Origin: Eriocheir sinensis
Taxonomy: Eukaryota; Arthropoda; Malacostraca; Decapoda; Varunidae
Assembly: GCF_024679095.1 (NCBI RefSeq)
Contig: NW_026111272.1
Span: forward strand, 415,133 to 479,132
Reading direction: 5' to 3'
DNA length: 64,000 bases
Below, in pieces: positions 12,611 through 22,639 of the stretch. Within the stretch, counting starts at the first letter, position 1; the number at the start of each line of letters is the position of its first letter. The notes below the pieces were generated by a model, which saw nothing but the letters and a program-made list of their open reading frames with translations, ran no database searches and had not been told where the DNA came from. Both the position numbers and the translations under genes were made by a program.

Positions 12611-12824
12611 GTTTCAGCAAGTGACATGGACACGGGGCCGGGCGGTTCAGTGCGCTACTCGTGTGTCATGGAGTGTGGCAGCTTTGAGGTGCGTGCTCTG
12701 GACGGTGCCGTCACACTCACCAAGGAGCTGGATGCAGAGACTGAGGCTCAACACGTGCTGACTGTGCTGGCCACGGACTCAGGCATACCCCAGCTCTCCT
12801 CCACCGCCACAGTGGTTATTGACG
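12611..12824 (+). CDS. Fat-like cadherin exon (cadherin repeat core)
   Basis: Acceptor TTGTACAG ends at 12610 and the donor is at 12825. Phase 0 in matches the previous exon, and it leaves in phase 1. The translation has SASDMDTG, the cadherin DxD calcium motif, then LDAETEAQHVLTVLATDSG, the conserved LDxE and A.D.G motifs. It ends in VVID, which joins the VVDFNDNPP of the next exon exactly in phase. Confidence 0.93.
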
Positions 12825-13139
12825 GTAAATTACATGCAGACAGTAAACACTTATATAGCCAGACTAATTGGGCCGAAGGCAAATTGTATGCATGAATTTT
12901 CTATATGCTTGAGGTACTGAACGTTATGGCTGACAAAGAAGGTATATTTCCGCACCAGCTGGTTTTTAGAGTGGGTTCTCAACCTCGGAATGCATCCAGA
13001 CAGTAAATTAAGTAATAGAGAACATATGAATACAGAAAACCACTTTTTATTTCGATTATAAATATTTTATTAAAATCCTGCCAACTCTGGGCAGGACACA
13101 CATGTAGGAGGGGGCAGAACAAGTGGACAAAAGTAACTA

Positions 13140-13345
13140 CAGAAATATCTAGGGTCATATTCTTAAACATTTCAGCACCCAAGCGCTCATATTTGACTAG
13201 GCTTGCATAGGAGTTGTGGTTATTTCCATGGGTAGTTTTATGATCATGATGATAGTCTGACCCTTCTTCTGTACCTTGAACCTGAAAAAACACTCCTAGG
13301 AAACCGACTAAGCTCCATTTTGGCCTTTGGAAATAGTTGAGGGGT
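13140..13345 (-). repeat. Interspersed repeat family R (unclassified)
   Basis: The same roughly 200-bp sequence recurs diverged at 31000-31228 (opposite orientation), 36184-36395, 36448-36595 and 39866-40000. Shared words include CTCATATTTGACTAGGCTT and TCTGACCCTTC. I see no ORF, tRNA head or clear terminal repeats. Confidence 0.65.
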
Positions 13346-13620
13346 GGAAGCGTCAGACCACACCGACCCTATAGTGGTTTTGCAGTGACGTCACGAAATA
13401 GCGTCGTCTGCTCCTTGTGCGTCGTCTGCAAACCCGTTGGTGGTCACCTCCCCAGCAGAGTGAGCAGACGGACCACGTGTGCGTGCCCCATCCCCAAGTC
13501 ACTACCCGCGGTGAAATGGCAGGACCATCAGCATCATTTGTGTTAAGTGATTACACGAGATCGCTTGAGAATGCTGGGAAGCTAAGATATATTGAAAAAA
13601 TCAGTACTTTTGGAGGAGGA

Positions 13621-13890
13621 GACTGGTTGACTGGCTGTCTAGCTGGCTGGCTGTCTGGTTGAGTGGTTGACTGGTGGGTTGACTGGTTGCCTGGTGGGTT
13701 GATTGGCTGGCTGATTGGTAAACTGACTGTCTGTCTAACTGACCGACTGGATGGCTGACTGGTTGACTGGATGACTGACTGGGTGGTTGACTGACTGGCT
13801 GATTGGTTGGCTGGCTGGCTGGTTGACTGGCTGATTGGTTGGTTGGCTGATTGTCTGGCTGGTCGGTTGACTGGCTGTCCCTCTGCCTGG
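13621..13890. repeat. Short-unit minisatellite of CTGGTTGA/CTGGCTGG type
   Basis: An irregular array of 8- and 4-base units. On the - strand all three frames are open and read as Ser-Gln-Pro-Asn repeats, which is a composition effect and not evidence for a gene. Confidence 0.85.
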
Positions 13891-14621
13891 CCGATCTCCT
13901 GTTGCTGACCAGTGATGCCAAGGTAGGCAGCATAGGCAGGCAAGCAGGTGAGGGCAAGTGACGACAGGTGAGGGCAGGTGACGGCAAGTCACCTTACACT
14001 ACGCACTCTTTGAGGGTCACTTCCCTGCGTACACTTATATACTCCACCCAGCACTGAGCTCTGTGCACTTTGCCTCCACTGAATTTCCTTTCCTATTTTC
14101 TTCCCCTGCTTGAGCGCCGCCATGCGTGTCTACCACCGCCAGCTCATGTAAATCCCGTTCCACAGTGCCCCCGCCACACAATAAGCTAGGAGACCCGGGG
14201 CAATATCTAAATGAGTGTTACCTCATGTAATAATCTGATCAGCCTTGCCTGTAATATTTACTTCTGACAAAATGAGCACTACAGAGTAGAGATGAAGCAG
14301 ACGGCCGCCAGTTTTCCCTCCTCACAGCTGCTATCCACTTCCCCCGCTATTTTGGATTCGCTGGAAATCTATAAAATTACACAACATCTCTCCCGTGTCG
14401 ATTAGAACATCCAACCACACAGCATACGAATCCCGTGACGAAAACACAGAGCACTTGTGCAGCCGCCACTAAGGTTTGCTTTGATAAGTGACCACCACCA
14501 CTGACCACCAAGATGACCGCGCAGGCCCGCGCTACCCCCGCACCCACACTAATGACGTCAGCTGCAAAACCTCTATAGTCGTGTTTTGTTAAGCCTGGCC
14601 AGATGTTTTCTTTGCCTACAG

Positions 14622-14671
14622 TTGTGGACTTCAACGACAACCCTCCAGCGTGGCGCCAGGACAGGACAGTC
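14622..14671 (+). CDS. Fat-like cadherin exon, 5' half (interrupted by LINE-B)
   Basis: Acceptor TTTGCCTACAG ends at 14621. The exon enters in phase 1 exactly as required by the exon ending at 12824 and gives VVDFNDNPPAW followed by RQDRTV, a cadherin linker. The reading frame then hits a stop within LINE-B sequence. The expected continuation of the cadherin strand (RVSAEAQPGHVVT) is found in frame 13 kb downstream at 27901, directly after the LINE 3' tail. The breakpoint is placed to the codon because that restores frame, but a short duplicated CGTG could move it a few bases. Confidence 0.8.
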
Positions 14672-15393
14672 ACGTGACTTTGCCCCGCTGCTGTGTGGAG
14701 CCAACTCACTCTTTCCTCTGCTTTTGCGGTGTGAGGCGTTCTGTGCTTCTGTGAACTGCTGCTGTACTGTACTACAAAACCAGGAGGATTACCCTGCCTT
14801 CTACTACAGACCGCTAAGTGTTCTGATTTAGTATTTACTTAGTTAGATAGTGATCCACAGTTACTCCTAGGACAAGTGTATTAAGCTTCCCACATCTACA
14901 CTAAATTCAACATTCTTTCACGCCAACCCAGTGCTATACGGTTTTATATTGCTTTTGTGTTTTTTATATTGCTTTTGTGTTTTCTTCTTCTATTATTAGG
15001 ATACTTTACTGTGCTGTGATAATAGGACTACGTGAATCAGGCGCGCCAAGCTACGTTAATTTCTAAGTCCACACAAAACACTAGATAATCCACTTTCCGT
15101 GCAAACCTAGTGAACACAGTTATTATCTTCTTTACGTAAGTGATTTCTCAGTATATTAATATTGGCCTATGTTTCGTCTTGGTGGGTAGAAATAACCGCG
15201 CCTTTTTACCCGAGACAAACCCTTTTCCCCGGGGAATTGACCTGACTGCGACCTCACAGCAGCTGTTGGTTTGTTTTCCTAGATACACATTTTTGCCCAG
15301 AGATTTGACCTGACGACCTCACCGCAGCTGCGTACTTTGTTATCGTCTTAACGCGCCTAATTGTTTCCGTCTTGCCTCGCCCATATCTTCACC

Positions 15394-16918
15394 ATGACGT
15401 CCCTCAAGCGTTGTTCTGGGTGTGGCCTTCGCATGGCCAACCAGTACTTTCTTTCCAAGGGCGTTTGTAGGTTCTGCGTTAAGACTCAGAAGGATGATCA
15501 GAGGATCATAGAGTTAGACAATAGGGTTACGACTCTCGCCGCCCAGGTAAACTTACTAGTTAGTGCAGCAGCAACAAGCCCCGCCTCCTCCTCTTCCCTT
15601 TCCTCTTCTTCTTCTTCCTCGTCCTCCTCCCCTCCAGCATTGTCTTCTCCCACGCAGAAGCCCCTCCCATCATCCTCCTCCTCCTCCTCGACCATCTCCG
15701 CTCTCCCCGCTTCCCACCCCTCCTTCTCCTCTTCTTCCTCCACTTCCTCCTCCTCCTCCTCCTCGCCTTCCTCTACCGTCCCCCCTCTCCCCTCTCCCCG
15801 CCCACCCTCCTCCTCCTCCTCTCCCTCTTTCTCCTCCTTGTCCTCCGCCTTTCGCTCGTCCCTCCCTCCCACACCTGTCCTTCACCTTCCCTTTCCCCCT
15901 CCTCTCCTCGTCCGTTCCTCCTCCCCACCTCACTCTCCCTTTCACATCTTCCTCCTCCTCCTCCTCCTCCTCCTCCTCCCCCTCTCCCTCCTATTCCTCC
16001 GCCTCCAATTCCTCGCCTTCCTCTTCCGTCTCCCCTCTCCACTCTTCCCGCCCACTCTCCTCCTCCTCCTGCTCCTCTCCCTCTTTCTCCTCGTCCTCCG
16101 CCTCCTCGCTCGTCCCTCCCTCCAACACCTGTCCCTTACCTTCCCTTTCCCCCTCTTCCTCCTCCCTCTCCTCGTCCGTTCCTCCCTCCACCACCTCACC
16201 CTCCCTTACTCCTACTCCTTCTTCCTCTTCTTCCTCCTCCTCCTCCTCCTCCTCCTCCTCCTCCTCTTCCTCCTCCTCCACATCCTTTCCACCGTCCACC
16301 TCTTCCACAATTTCTCCTCGTTCTTCACAGCAGGTCCCTCCCCTCCCTTCCCGCTCCCCCCTCCCCCCTTCACCCACCCCTCCTGGCCCCTCTTTCGGCC
16401 GTCGGGTTCTTGTTGTTGGTGATAGTCAGGTTCGTTATGTTGACAGGTATTTTTGTTCCAAGGATAAGAACAGGACGAGGGTGTGTTTCCCAGGGGCAGG
16501 GGTGGGCCATATATCAGACAGGATTGAGGCGTGTATGGCAAGCGAGGGATCGAACCCCATTGTCTTTCTCAGCTCTGGCGGAAACGACGTTTCTCGTGTG
16601 CCAAGCGAGGACCTTCTCAGGCGTTTTAGAGAATTGTTAGGCAGGATACGTGACGCTGGTGGATCGCCAGTAGTGTGTGGCGTCCTGCCAAGGAGGGGCG
16701 TTGGCGATGGATGGCTGTCCAGGGCGATAGCAGTGAACAGCAGACTTGCTGAGCACTGCGGGCGGAATGGGTGGCGGTTCGTCGACAATTGGGACCTCTT
16801 CTTTGGCAACGACGCCCTCTACGCCCGTGACGGGATACACTTGACGTTCAAGGGTGTTGAGACTCTCTCAGATTCCCTTGAGCGAGCACTTGATACCCTG
16901 AGGGATTTTTTAGTATAG
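15394..16918 (+). pseudogene. LINE-B ORF1: zinc-finger-like motif, Ser/Pro-rich linker and SGNH esterase, frameshifted
   Basis: The start ATG at 15394 has a good context (CACCATGA). The N-terminal 60 residues contain CSGCG...CRFC, a probable zinc-binding motif, and a short heptad region (IIELDNRVTTLAAQVNLL). A (TCC)n-rich Ser/Pro linker follows at 15570-16390, and the frame changes within it. The C-terminal domain (16400-16918) is an SGNH hydrolase: VVGDSQVR (Ser block), SSGGNDVS (Gly/Asn block) and DGIHLTFKG (Asp-His block). CR1-type LINEs are known to carry such an esterase in ORF1. The shift in the low-complexity tract may be slippage or a sequence error. Confidence 0.82.
15575..16390 (+). 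repeat. (TCC)n-rich low-complexity tract inside LINE-B ORF1
   Basis: Pyrimidine-rich on the + strand with many TCC triplets. All frames are open on both strands, which explains many spurious Ser-, Glu- or Arg-rich frames. Confidence 0.9.
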
Positions 16919-16979
16919 GCGAGGGGGGGAGGAGTAATGGGAGCAATGGGAGGAGTAATGGGAGGGGACATCTAGCTCA

Positions 16980-18278
16980 TAATATAACCAGGCAGCTTAG
17001 AAGTAATTCTAGAGGAGTAACAGAGGACGGGCTAAGAATCTTCTATACTAACAGCAGGAGCCTCAGAAACAAGATAGACTTACTAAGGGGTGAAGCTTGT
17101 TCTGAAAATTTTGACATAATAGCGATCACTGAGACATGGATAGACACTGCTAATAGAAATTTTAGATCAGAATTTGAAATAACGGGTTATCAGATGTTTC
17201 ACAAAGACAGAAGGGGCAGAAAGGGAGGTGGAGTTGCGCTATATGTTAAAGACTCACTTAAATGTTTAGTTAACAATTCAGTCAAAACTAACATGGATTC
17301 AGAATCAGTTTGGGTGGACGTTTACAAAGGGAAAGAAAAACTAACTCTAGGAGTTCTGTACAGGCCACCCAACCTTAACAGGCAGGACACGAGTATATTA
17401 CTACAGGAGATTGGCAGGGCGAGTATGAGTAGAAATGTCTGCGTAATGGGGGACTTTAATTATAGGAATATAGACTGGGAAGACCTAGTGGGTGACCTGG
17501 AAGCCGAGGACTTTCTTGAAGTTATACAAGATAATTTCCTTAAGCAGGTAGTTACTGAGCCTACCAGAGGAGATAACATATTAGACTTAGTCCTAACCAA
17601 TAATGGGAACTTGCTACGTGAGTTGGAGGTGGGCGGAGAGTTAGGAAATAGTGACCACAGAACGGTTCGTTTTAGCTTAGACTGGGCGAACCAAACCCAG
17701 TGTTAGTGCCAGATTTCAGAAGAGCAAATTACGAGGGGCTTCGAAGACATCTTGAAGGGGTAAACTGGGATAATCTAGGGATTCATGAGGGGCAGAAATG
17801 CGGATTGGAGAGCCAGCAGAACCAGGTAGAAATGTCTTACAATAATTTAGTTAGAGTAATAGTAGAGGGGCAAGGACAGCATATACCACAGCGAACACTT
17901 AGGAAAGAAAACAATGATCCTAAGTGGATGACTCGTGGACTAAAACACGAGATTGGGTTAAAGAAGGGAATTTATCAGAAAATAAAGAATGGGGAAACAC
18001 ATCTCAGGGGCCGGTACGTCGAACTATCTAGATTAGTTAAGAAAAACACCAGGATAGCAAAAAGGAACTATGAGATCAAAGTAGCAAATGAGGCGAAAAG
18101 TAATCCTAAGGGCTTCTTTCAGATGTATAGAACAAAAACACGGGAGAAAATTGGACCGCTGAAAACAAATACAGGGGAGCTAGTAGAAAATTCCGAAAAT
18201 ATGAGCACATTGTTGAACGACTACTTCCTTTCAGTATTCACACAGGAGGATCGAACGACTATACCGGAAATAGTTCAG
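16980..18278 (+). pseudogene. LINE-B ORF2, N-terminal part: endonuclease and linker (frameshifted)
   Basis: The endonuclease begins with FYTNSRSLRNKIDLLRG and has IIAITETW, GVLYRPPN, VMGDFNYRN and GNSDHRTV, the ordered motifs of the AP-endonuclease fold used for target nicking. The frame ends at 17706 and continues one frame over from 17700 (a 1-base shift). The linker to the RT (FLSVFTQED) stops at IVQ, where the Harbinger transposon begins. Removing that transposon together with one CAG joins IVQ to VYEGG in frame at 26256. Confidence 0.85.
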
Positions 18279-18483
18279 GGCCCGTATCCTCGACAACTAT
18301 TAATACTAAACTTGGTATTAACTTTCGACTTTGGTATTAACTTCACTCTCAAAGTGTATCCTCAACAACTATTAGCCTAATACCTACTCTTAACTTTGGT
18401 ATTAACTTGAGAGTCCTGGCGAGGACTTCTAAACACTTAATAGTAAAATTAATAGTGAATCCCAGACCCAGACCCATATCAAC

Positions 18484-19040
18484 ATGGCCACCGGACTTCC
18501 TCGCCCAGCCCGCCTCCGCAATTTAGAGTTTGATAGGGCGCTTTGGAACTGTATAACGATGGTGAACTTGTCAAGACATACATATTAGACCGTGCAGGAA
18601 TGGAGTATGTGACTGATTTGGTGAGAAGAGAACTACAAGATCCAGTTCAAAGGGAGCATTCCCTCACCCCGGGGTTGAAAGTGATTTTGACTTAAAGATA
18701 CTTGGCTACAGGAAAAATGCTGCAGTGTTCAAGTGATGAGTTTGGGGTAAGCCAGAGTAGTGTAAGCAGGGTGATTGTGGAAACTCTGGCCGCCCTCAGT
18801 GACCCGTAGGTAGTCGGTAGGTTTATCCAGTCTCCCCTTGATAGGGTGGAGATCCGTGTAAAGCAAGCAGAATTCTACCAACTTGCCGGTGTTGTGGGAG
18901 TGATAGACTGTACCCATGTGAAAATAATGGCACCAAAGGAAAACGATGTAGTTTATGTCAACAGAAAAAAATAAAATAAACATAGCTTGAACATACAATT
19001 AGTGTTTGATGCCTTTGTTATTGATTAAAATGTGAAATAT
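18484..19040 (+). pseudogene. Harbinger (HARBI1-like) transposase remnant
   Basis: From an ATG at 18484 (MATGLPRPARLRN) the sequence resembles a Harbinger transposase N-terminus, then decays with several stops and shifts. A clear DDE-fold segment is left around 18880-19020: VGVIDCTHVKIMAPK, then VYVNRKK and LNIQLVFDAF, which contains the first catalytic Asp and the NRK...HSLN motif. The C-terminal third with the remaining catalytic residues is absent. Confidence 0.8.
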
Positions 19041-19498
19041 TCGAGTTAAGGAAAACAAAACATGGGAAAAAAACTTTTATTTGTAGCAGAAAGGTACACA
19101 CATGCAAATGAAAAAAATGACATTGAAATTGCATTAAAATGTCATTTAGAATATGATTCATAATTACTGTTGCTCTAAAATCAAGTTAGAAAACAAATTA
19201 CTCCTGCCGATTATTCATATTGAGATAATGGTGGTAAGAAAGCTTGTTAGAGACGTCTGCCAGTGTGAGGGAGGAGGAACGAAAGGTCGAGGTGACCACA
19301 TCGCGAACATCATGACTTATGAGTAAAGTAAAACGAGGATACTTGGTTTCTGTTTACAAAGTTCCAAGTGGAAAAACAACTTTTTTGTGAATTCAGTGTA
19401 TACTTTTCTGGAGTATTGTGTTTACTGAGTGAATTGGTGACTAATCTGTTGCTATTTGTGTCTTGCTTGAAGATATTCATCATTGGATTCAAAGCTAT

Positions 19499-20112
19499 GT
19501 TATTAATGTGCAATAGTCATCATAACAAAATACGTAGTAATTAATTTTATATGTCAACCTATTTATTTTCATGAGATTATGGTATGACCACTGAAAAACA
19601 TAGCTTTTTTTATCTTGGTCCATTACAAATTCAGTATATAATTACTCTATTAGTGGAATCTAGTTTTCAGCATCTTTTATTGTTATGCCAATATTCTAAG
19701 CACTCAGCTTGCAAACATGCTTAGGTTTATGTTGTCAGCTTGGGTCGGACTTATGTGAACACTTTACCAAGTGACCTAAGATTACTCAGTGCTCGCAAAG
19801 GTATGGTATTACCGTGCAATGGTCATCATACCAAAATACGTAGCAATTAATTATATATGTCAACCTAATTATTTTCATGAGATCATGGTATGACCACTGA
19901 AAACATAGCATTTTTTTATCTTAGCTCCATTACAAATTCAGTATATAATTATTCATATATTCAATAAAGTAGTGGAATCCAGTTTTCAGCATCTTTTATT
20001 AGTATGCCAATATTCTAAACACTCAGCTTGCAAACACGCTTAGGTTTATGTTGTCAGCTTGGGTCGGACTTAGGTGAACACTTTACCAAGTGACCTAAAA
20101 TTACTCAATGCT
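19499..20112. repeat. 306-bp tandem duplication inside the Harbinger element
   Basis: The sequence starting at about 19499 recurs with an offset of 306 bp from about 19805. The copies differ by scattered substitutions and a short insertion. No ORF is shared. Confidence 0.85.
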
Positions 20113-20268
20113 ACGATATAGGTATACTACATCTTTGATTGTGAGTTCATCAGAGAGCACTGGAGAGCAGCATGAGTCTAATTAGGTGCTAATGAATATC
20201 CTGCCTGCATCACAGACTACATAAAATGCAAATATGATCGGTGCCTAAAGGTGTTATAAGCTAATGAT

Positions 20269-20469
<201 letters not shown>

Positions 20470-20579
20470 TCTGCCCTAATGTCCCTCCCACTTTTGAAGG
20501 CCAAATGACGCCCCTGATTGTAACAGCGCATCTTGTAACACCCATGACTGGGTGCCGGTGCAAATCTCCTCATTTAACA

Positions 20580-20696
20580 CCGAGAAATTAATCTAGGCTC
20601 TTGGGAACTCGGAAAAATCCAAGTTAGAGAGTGCTGGCTGTGGAGATTGAACCAGTGACCTTCGACATACAAAGCCATGTCTGTCAGTCGAGCCAA
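20580..20696 (-). mobile_element. SINE family 1, second copy (fragment)
   Basis: Shares the GAGAAATTAATC(C/T)AGGC block and the B-box-like GGTTCAATCTCC with the copy at 11945-12075. It abuts a different SINE on its right. Confidence 0.5.
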
Positions 20697-20990
20697 CAAA
20701 GGTAAAGGTAAAGTTGGGGCATACGCTGTAGCAGCGCGTGGCCTCGGTGCTCATCTCCGTAACATTGGGCCTTGAGCCTGTGGTGGGAGGGAGCCCATTA
20801 CCCCGGGACACAGGGCCAGTGTGACATCCGGGTTACCACAGTTTCCCCAGGTAATCATTTATCGACCAGCCCGAGAGGGAGGATGATCAGTTGGGTGAGC
20901 TGCACGCCGACTGCCCAGGCCGGGATTCGAACCCGGGCCCGCGTAGAAGCCAGGCATGCTGACCACTAGACCACGGAGGCGTATTGGAGC
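20697..20990 (-). mobile_element. SINE family 2, tRNA-headed, about 290 bp
   Basis: The - strand head is a well-preserved tRNA-like sequence: CCTCCGTGGTCTAGTGGTCA (A box TGGTCTAGTGG) and CGGGTTCGAATCCCGG (T arm with B box GGTTCGAATCC). It is followed by about 220 bp of non-tRNA body ending in ACCTTTACCTTT repeats. The long body and repetitive tail make a SINE more likely than a tRNA gene. Confidence 0.75.
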
Positions 20991-21196
20991 CCAATCTCAA
21001 GTGAACCCACTCACAATGGCACACCATTTTTTTCCCCGTAAATTTTGTGCTTTGAATGAATTTGCTAACCATTTCTGTCGAAAAACAGCAGAAATTACTT
21101 TTCACCCCTTCCACCCTAACCTCCTCAGTAATAAAAAAAAAAAAAAGTGAAAATCATAGCCTTGAGGCAGTAATATTCAGCCCCAGCATCAAAAAA

Positions 21197-21592
21197 TTAT
21201 ACTGCTGCCCTATGAAAGGCATCTCTTAACTCCGATGAAGTAGGTGGTGACTGTGGTGGAGCAGCTTCATTGTCATCCCTTGCAGTAGCAGGTGTCACTG
21301 GGCCAGCAGATGATGAAGCAGTGGCTGGTGTCATAGGGCCAGCAGATGATGAAGCAGTGACTGGTGTCATAGGGCCAGCAGATGATGAAACAGTGGCTGG
21401 TGTCATAGGGCCAGCAGATGATGAAGCAGTGGCAGGTGTCATTGGGCCAGCAGATGATGAAGCAGTGGCTGGTGTCATAGGGCCAGCAGATATTGAAGCA
21501 GTGGCTGTTGCCGGAGCAGCTAATGGTATCTTTTCCACAAGTAATGAACAATGTGCTGGGATGGTCTCTAGCAATACTGATAAAGTGTGTAT
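21197..21592 (-). CDS. Harbinger Myb-like accessory gene, 3' exon with 36-bp repeats
   Basis: A possible acceptor (CTTTGTAG) precedes 21592. The frame starting IHTLSVLLETIPAH runs to a stop at 21197-21199. Its middle is an in-frame minisatellite (21283-21505) encoding about six repeats of a 12-residue Gly-Pro-Met-Thr-Pro-Ala unit, followed by SSELRDAFHRAAV. The phase at the junction with the exon at 22292 does not fit this frame without a shift, so the join is uncertain. Confidence 0.5.
   Translation of the reverse strand: MHTLSVLLETIPAHCSLLVEKIPLAAPATATASISAGPMTPATASSSAGPMTPATASSSAGPMTPATVSSSAGPMTPVTASSSAGPMTPATASSSAGPVTPATARDDNEAAPPQSPPTSSELRDAFHRAAV
21283..21505. repeat. 36-bp minisatellite, about 6 copies
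   Basis: The unit GGTGTCATAGGGCCAGCAGA plus 16 bases is repeated with few changes. The length is a multiple of three, so coding frames persist through it. Confidence 0.9.
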
Positions 21593-22291
21593 CTACAAAG
21601 AATATGAATTTAAGGGTGATTAATAAATTGTTTTAATAAGAATATAAAAGTTTTTGCCAAAAACATACAGGCCAGTCAATATTTCACTGCTGCTTGACTG
21701 TTGCTGCTGTCCTATCCCTAGCACATCATGTCAATGCTGAATGGCTCTGGTACCCCTTCAAATACATGAGACGAGCAGCCTATGATGTCATACACCAGTT
21801 TATCTACCACAGTTAATGTCATAGTTATATAGGCAGGCGCCTGCGTATCTGTGGTGCCACACGTGTGGGGCACTCAGGTGCTGGGGGAAATGTCATTGTT
21901 ATGAAGGGGCAAGGGTAAACCAGTGTATGCTGTGAGGCCTTGGTGTGGAAGTTCCCTGTCTGAACTGTGCAGCTAATCCCCCATACAGTGAGGGCCTTTT
22001 TTACTCCCTCAGGGGCTGTGCAGCTGAGAGAGTGGTGTACATGAGTGTGAGTGTGTGAGTAAGTGTGTGCCTGTCTTGGCTAAAACCCTTCATTGGGGGA
22101 AGACAACCAAGGTATTTAGATAGACTGATAGCCATTGACAGATGAACATTAAAAAAATTTCTATGTCAAATATGCAGTTCACTGCTATGAAATAAAGGCA
22201 TTGTGGCCAGTATAGCTGCATTCTGTGAGCACATAAAAAACTAACTAATATAAGTTTTACATTTAAAGACATAACAACTAAAAAAAATTAC

Positions 22292-22392
22292 CAGTCTGCC
22301 GCTGTTCATTCTTGCACTTGGCAATGCAAGGCTTTGATTTTTGTTGTACGTTGTACCAACGCCTCTCACAGTCATCCTGCGTACGGGGTCCA
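22292..22392 (-). CDS. Harbinger Myb-like accessory gene, middle exon
   Basis: Acceptor CCTGGGAG before 22392 and donor GTAATT after 22292. It enters in phase 2, matching the exon ending at 25639. Translation gives DDCERRWYNVQQKSK and ends ...CKNEQRQTG, the second half of a Myb/SANT-like DNA-binding domain in which W packs the third helix. The intron between this and the previous exon holds the 620-bp tandem array. Confidence 0.7.
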
Positions 22393-22639
22393 CTCCCAGG
22401 GAAGGCACTGTCAGGGTATAAATGTGAAGCAAGTTTCTTAATCGTTTCACTATGCCATGCTTTTTATTTCCCATACCTTCTCCAATAACATTTAATACAT
22501 GCTGTGATGGAAAGCTAAATCAGTACCAATATTTTATTTACATGCATCATAAGACATTAACTTTTTAGTTGTTATGAACATGGCCATAAATACTACTTTT
22601 CATTACCTACTTTTCTGAAATGCTTTTCTCTAAGTAGGA

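Larger units (their letters stand above)
12825..14621. other. Cadherin intron; repeat family R and a minisatellite
   Basis: Holds an unclassified interspersed repeat (about 13140-13345) and a short-unit minisatellite (13621-13890). No further exon with cadherin motifs and correct phase was found. Confidence 0.6.

Noticed and set aside
13551..13992. Ser-Gln-Pro-Asn-rich ORFs on the - strand
   Set aside because: Three overlapping frames are all open because the DNA is a minisatellite; this is not a gene.
14001..14620. A bidirectional promoter or CpG-rich gene start
   Set aside because: Short GC-rich stretches occur but there is no ORF, splice-phased exon or conserved element next to them.
15498..16377. 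Glu-rich and Arg-rich - strand ORFs opposite LINE-B ORF1
   Set aside because: They are shadows of the TCC-rich tract; the + strand frame joins recognised ORF1 domains.
20905..20990. A possible functional tRNA gene (clear A and B boxes, T arm)
   Set aside because: It is fused to a 220-bp non-tRNA body with a repetitive tail, which fits a SINE; no free tRNA 3' end or terminator follows.
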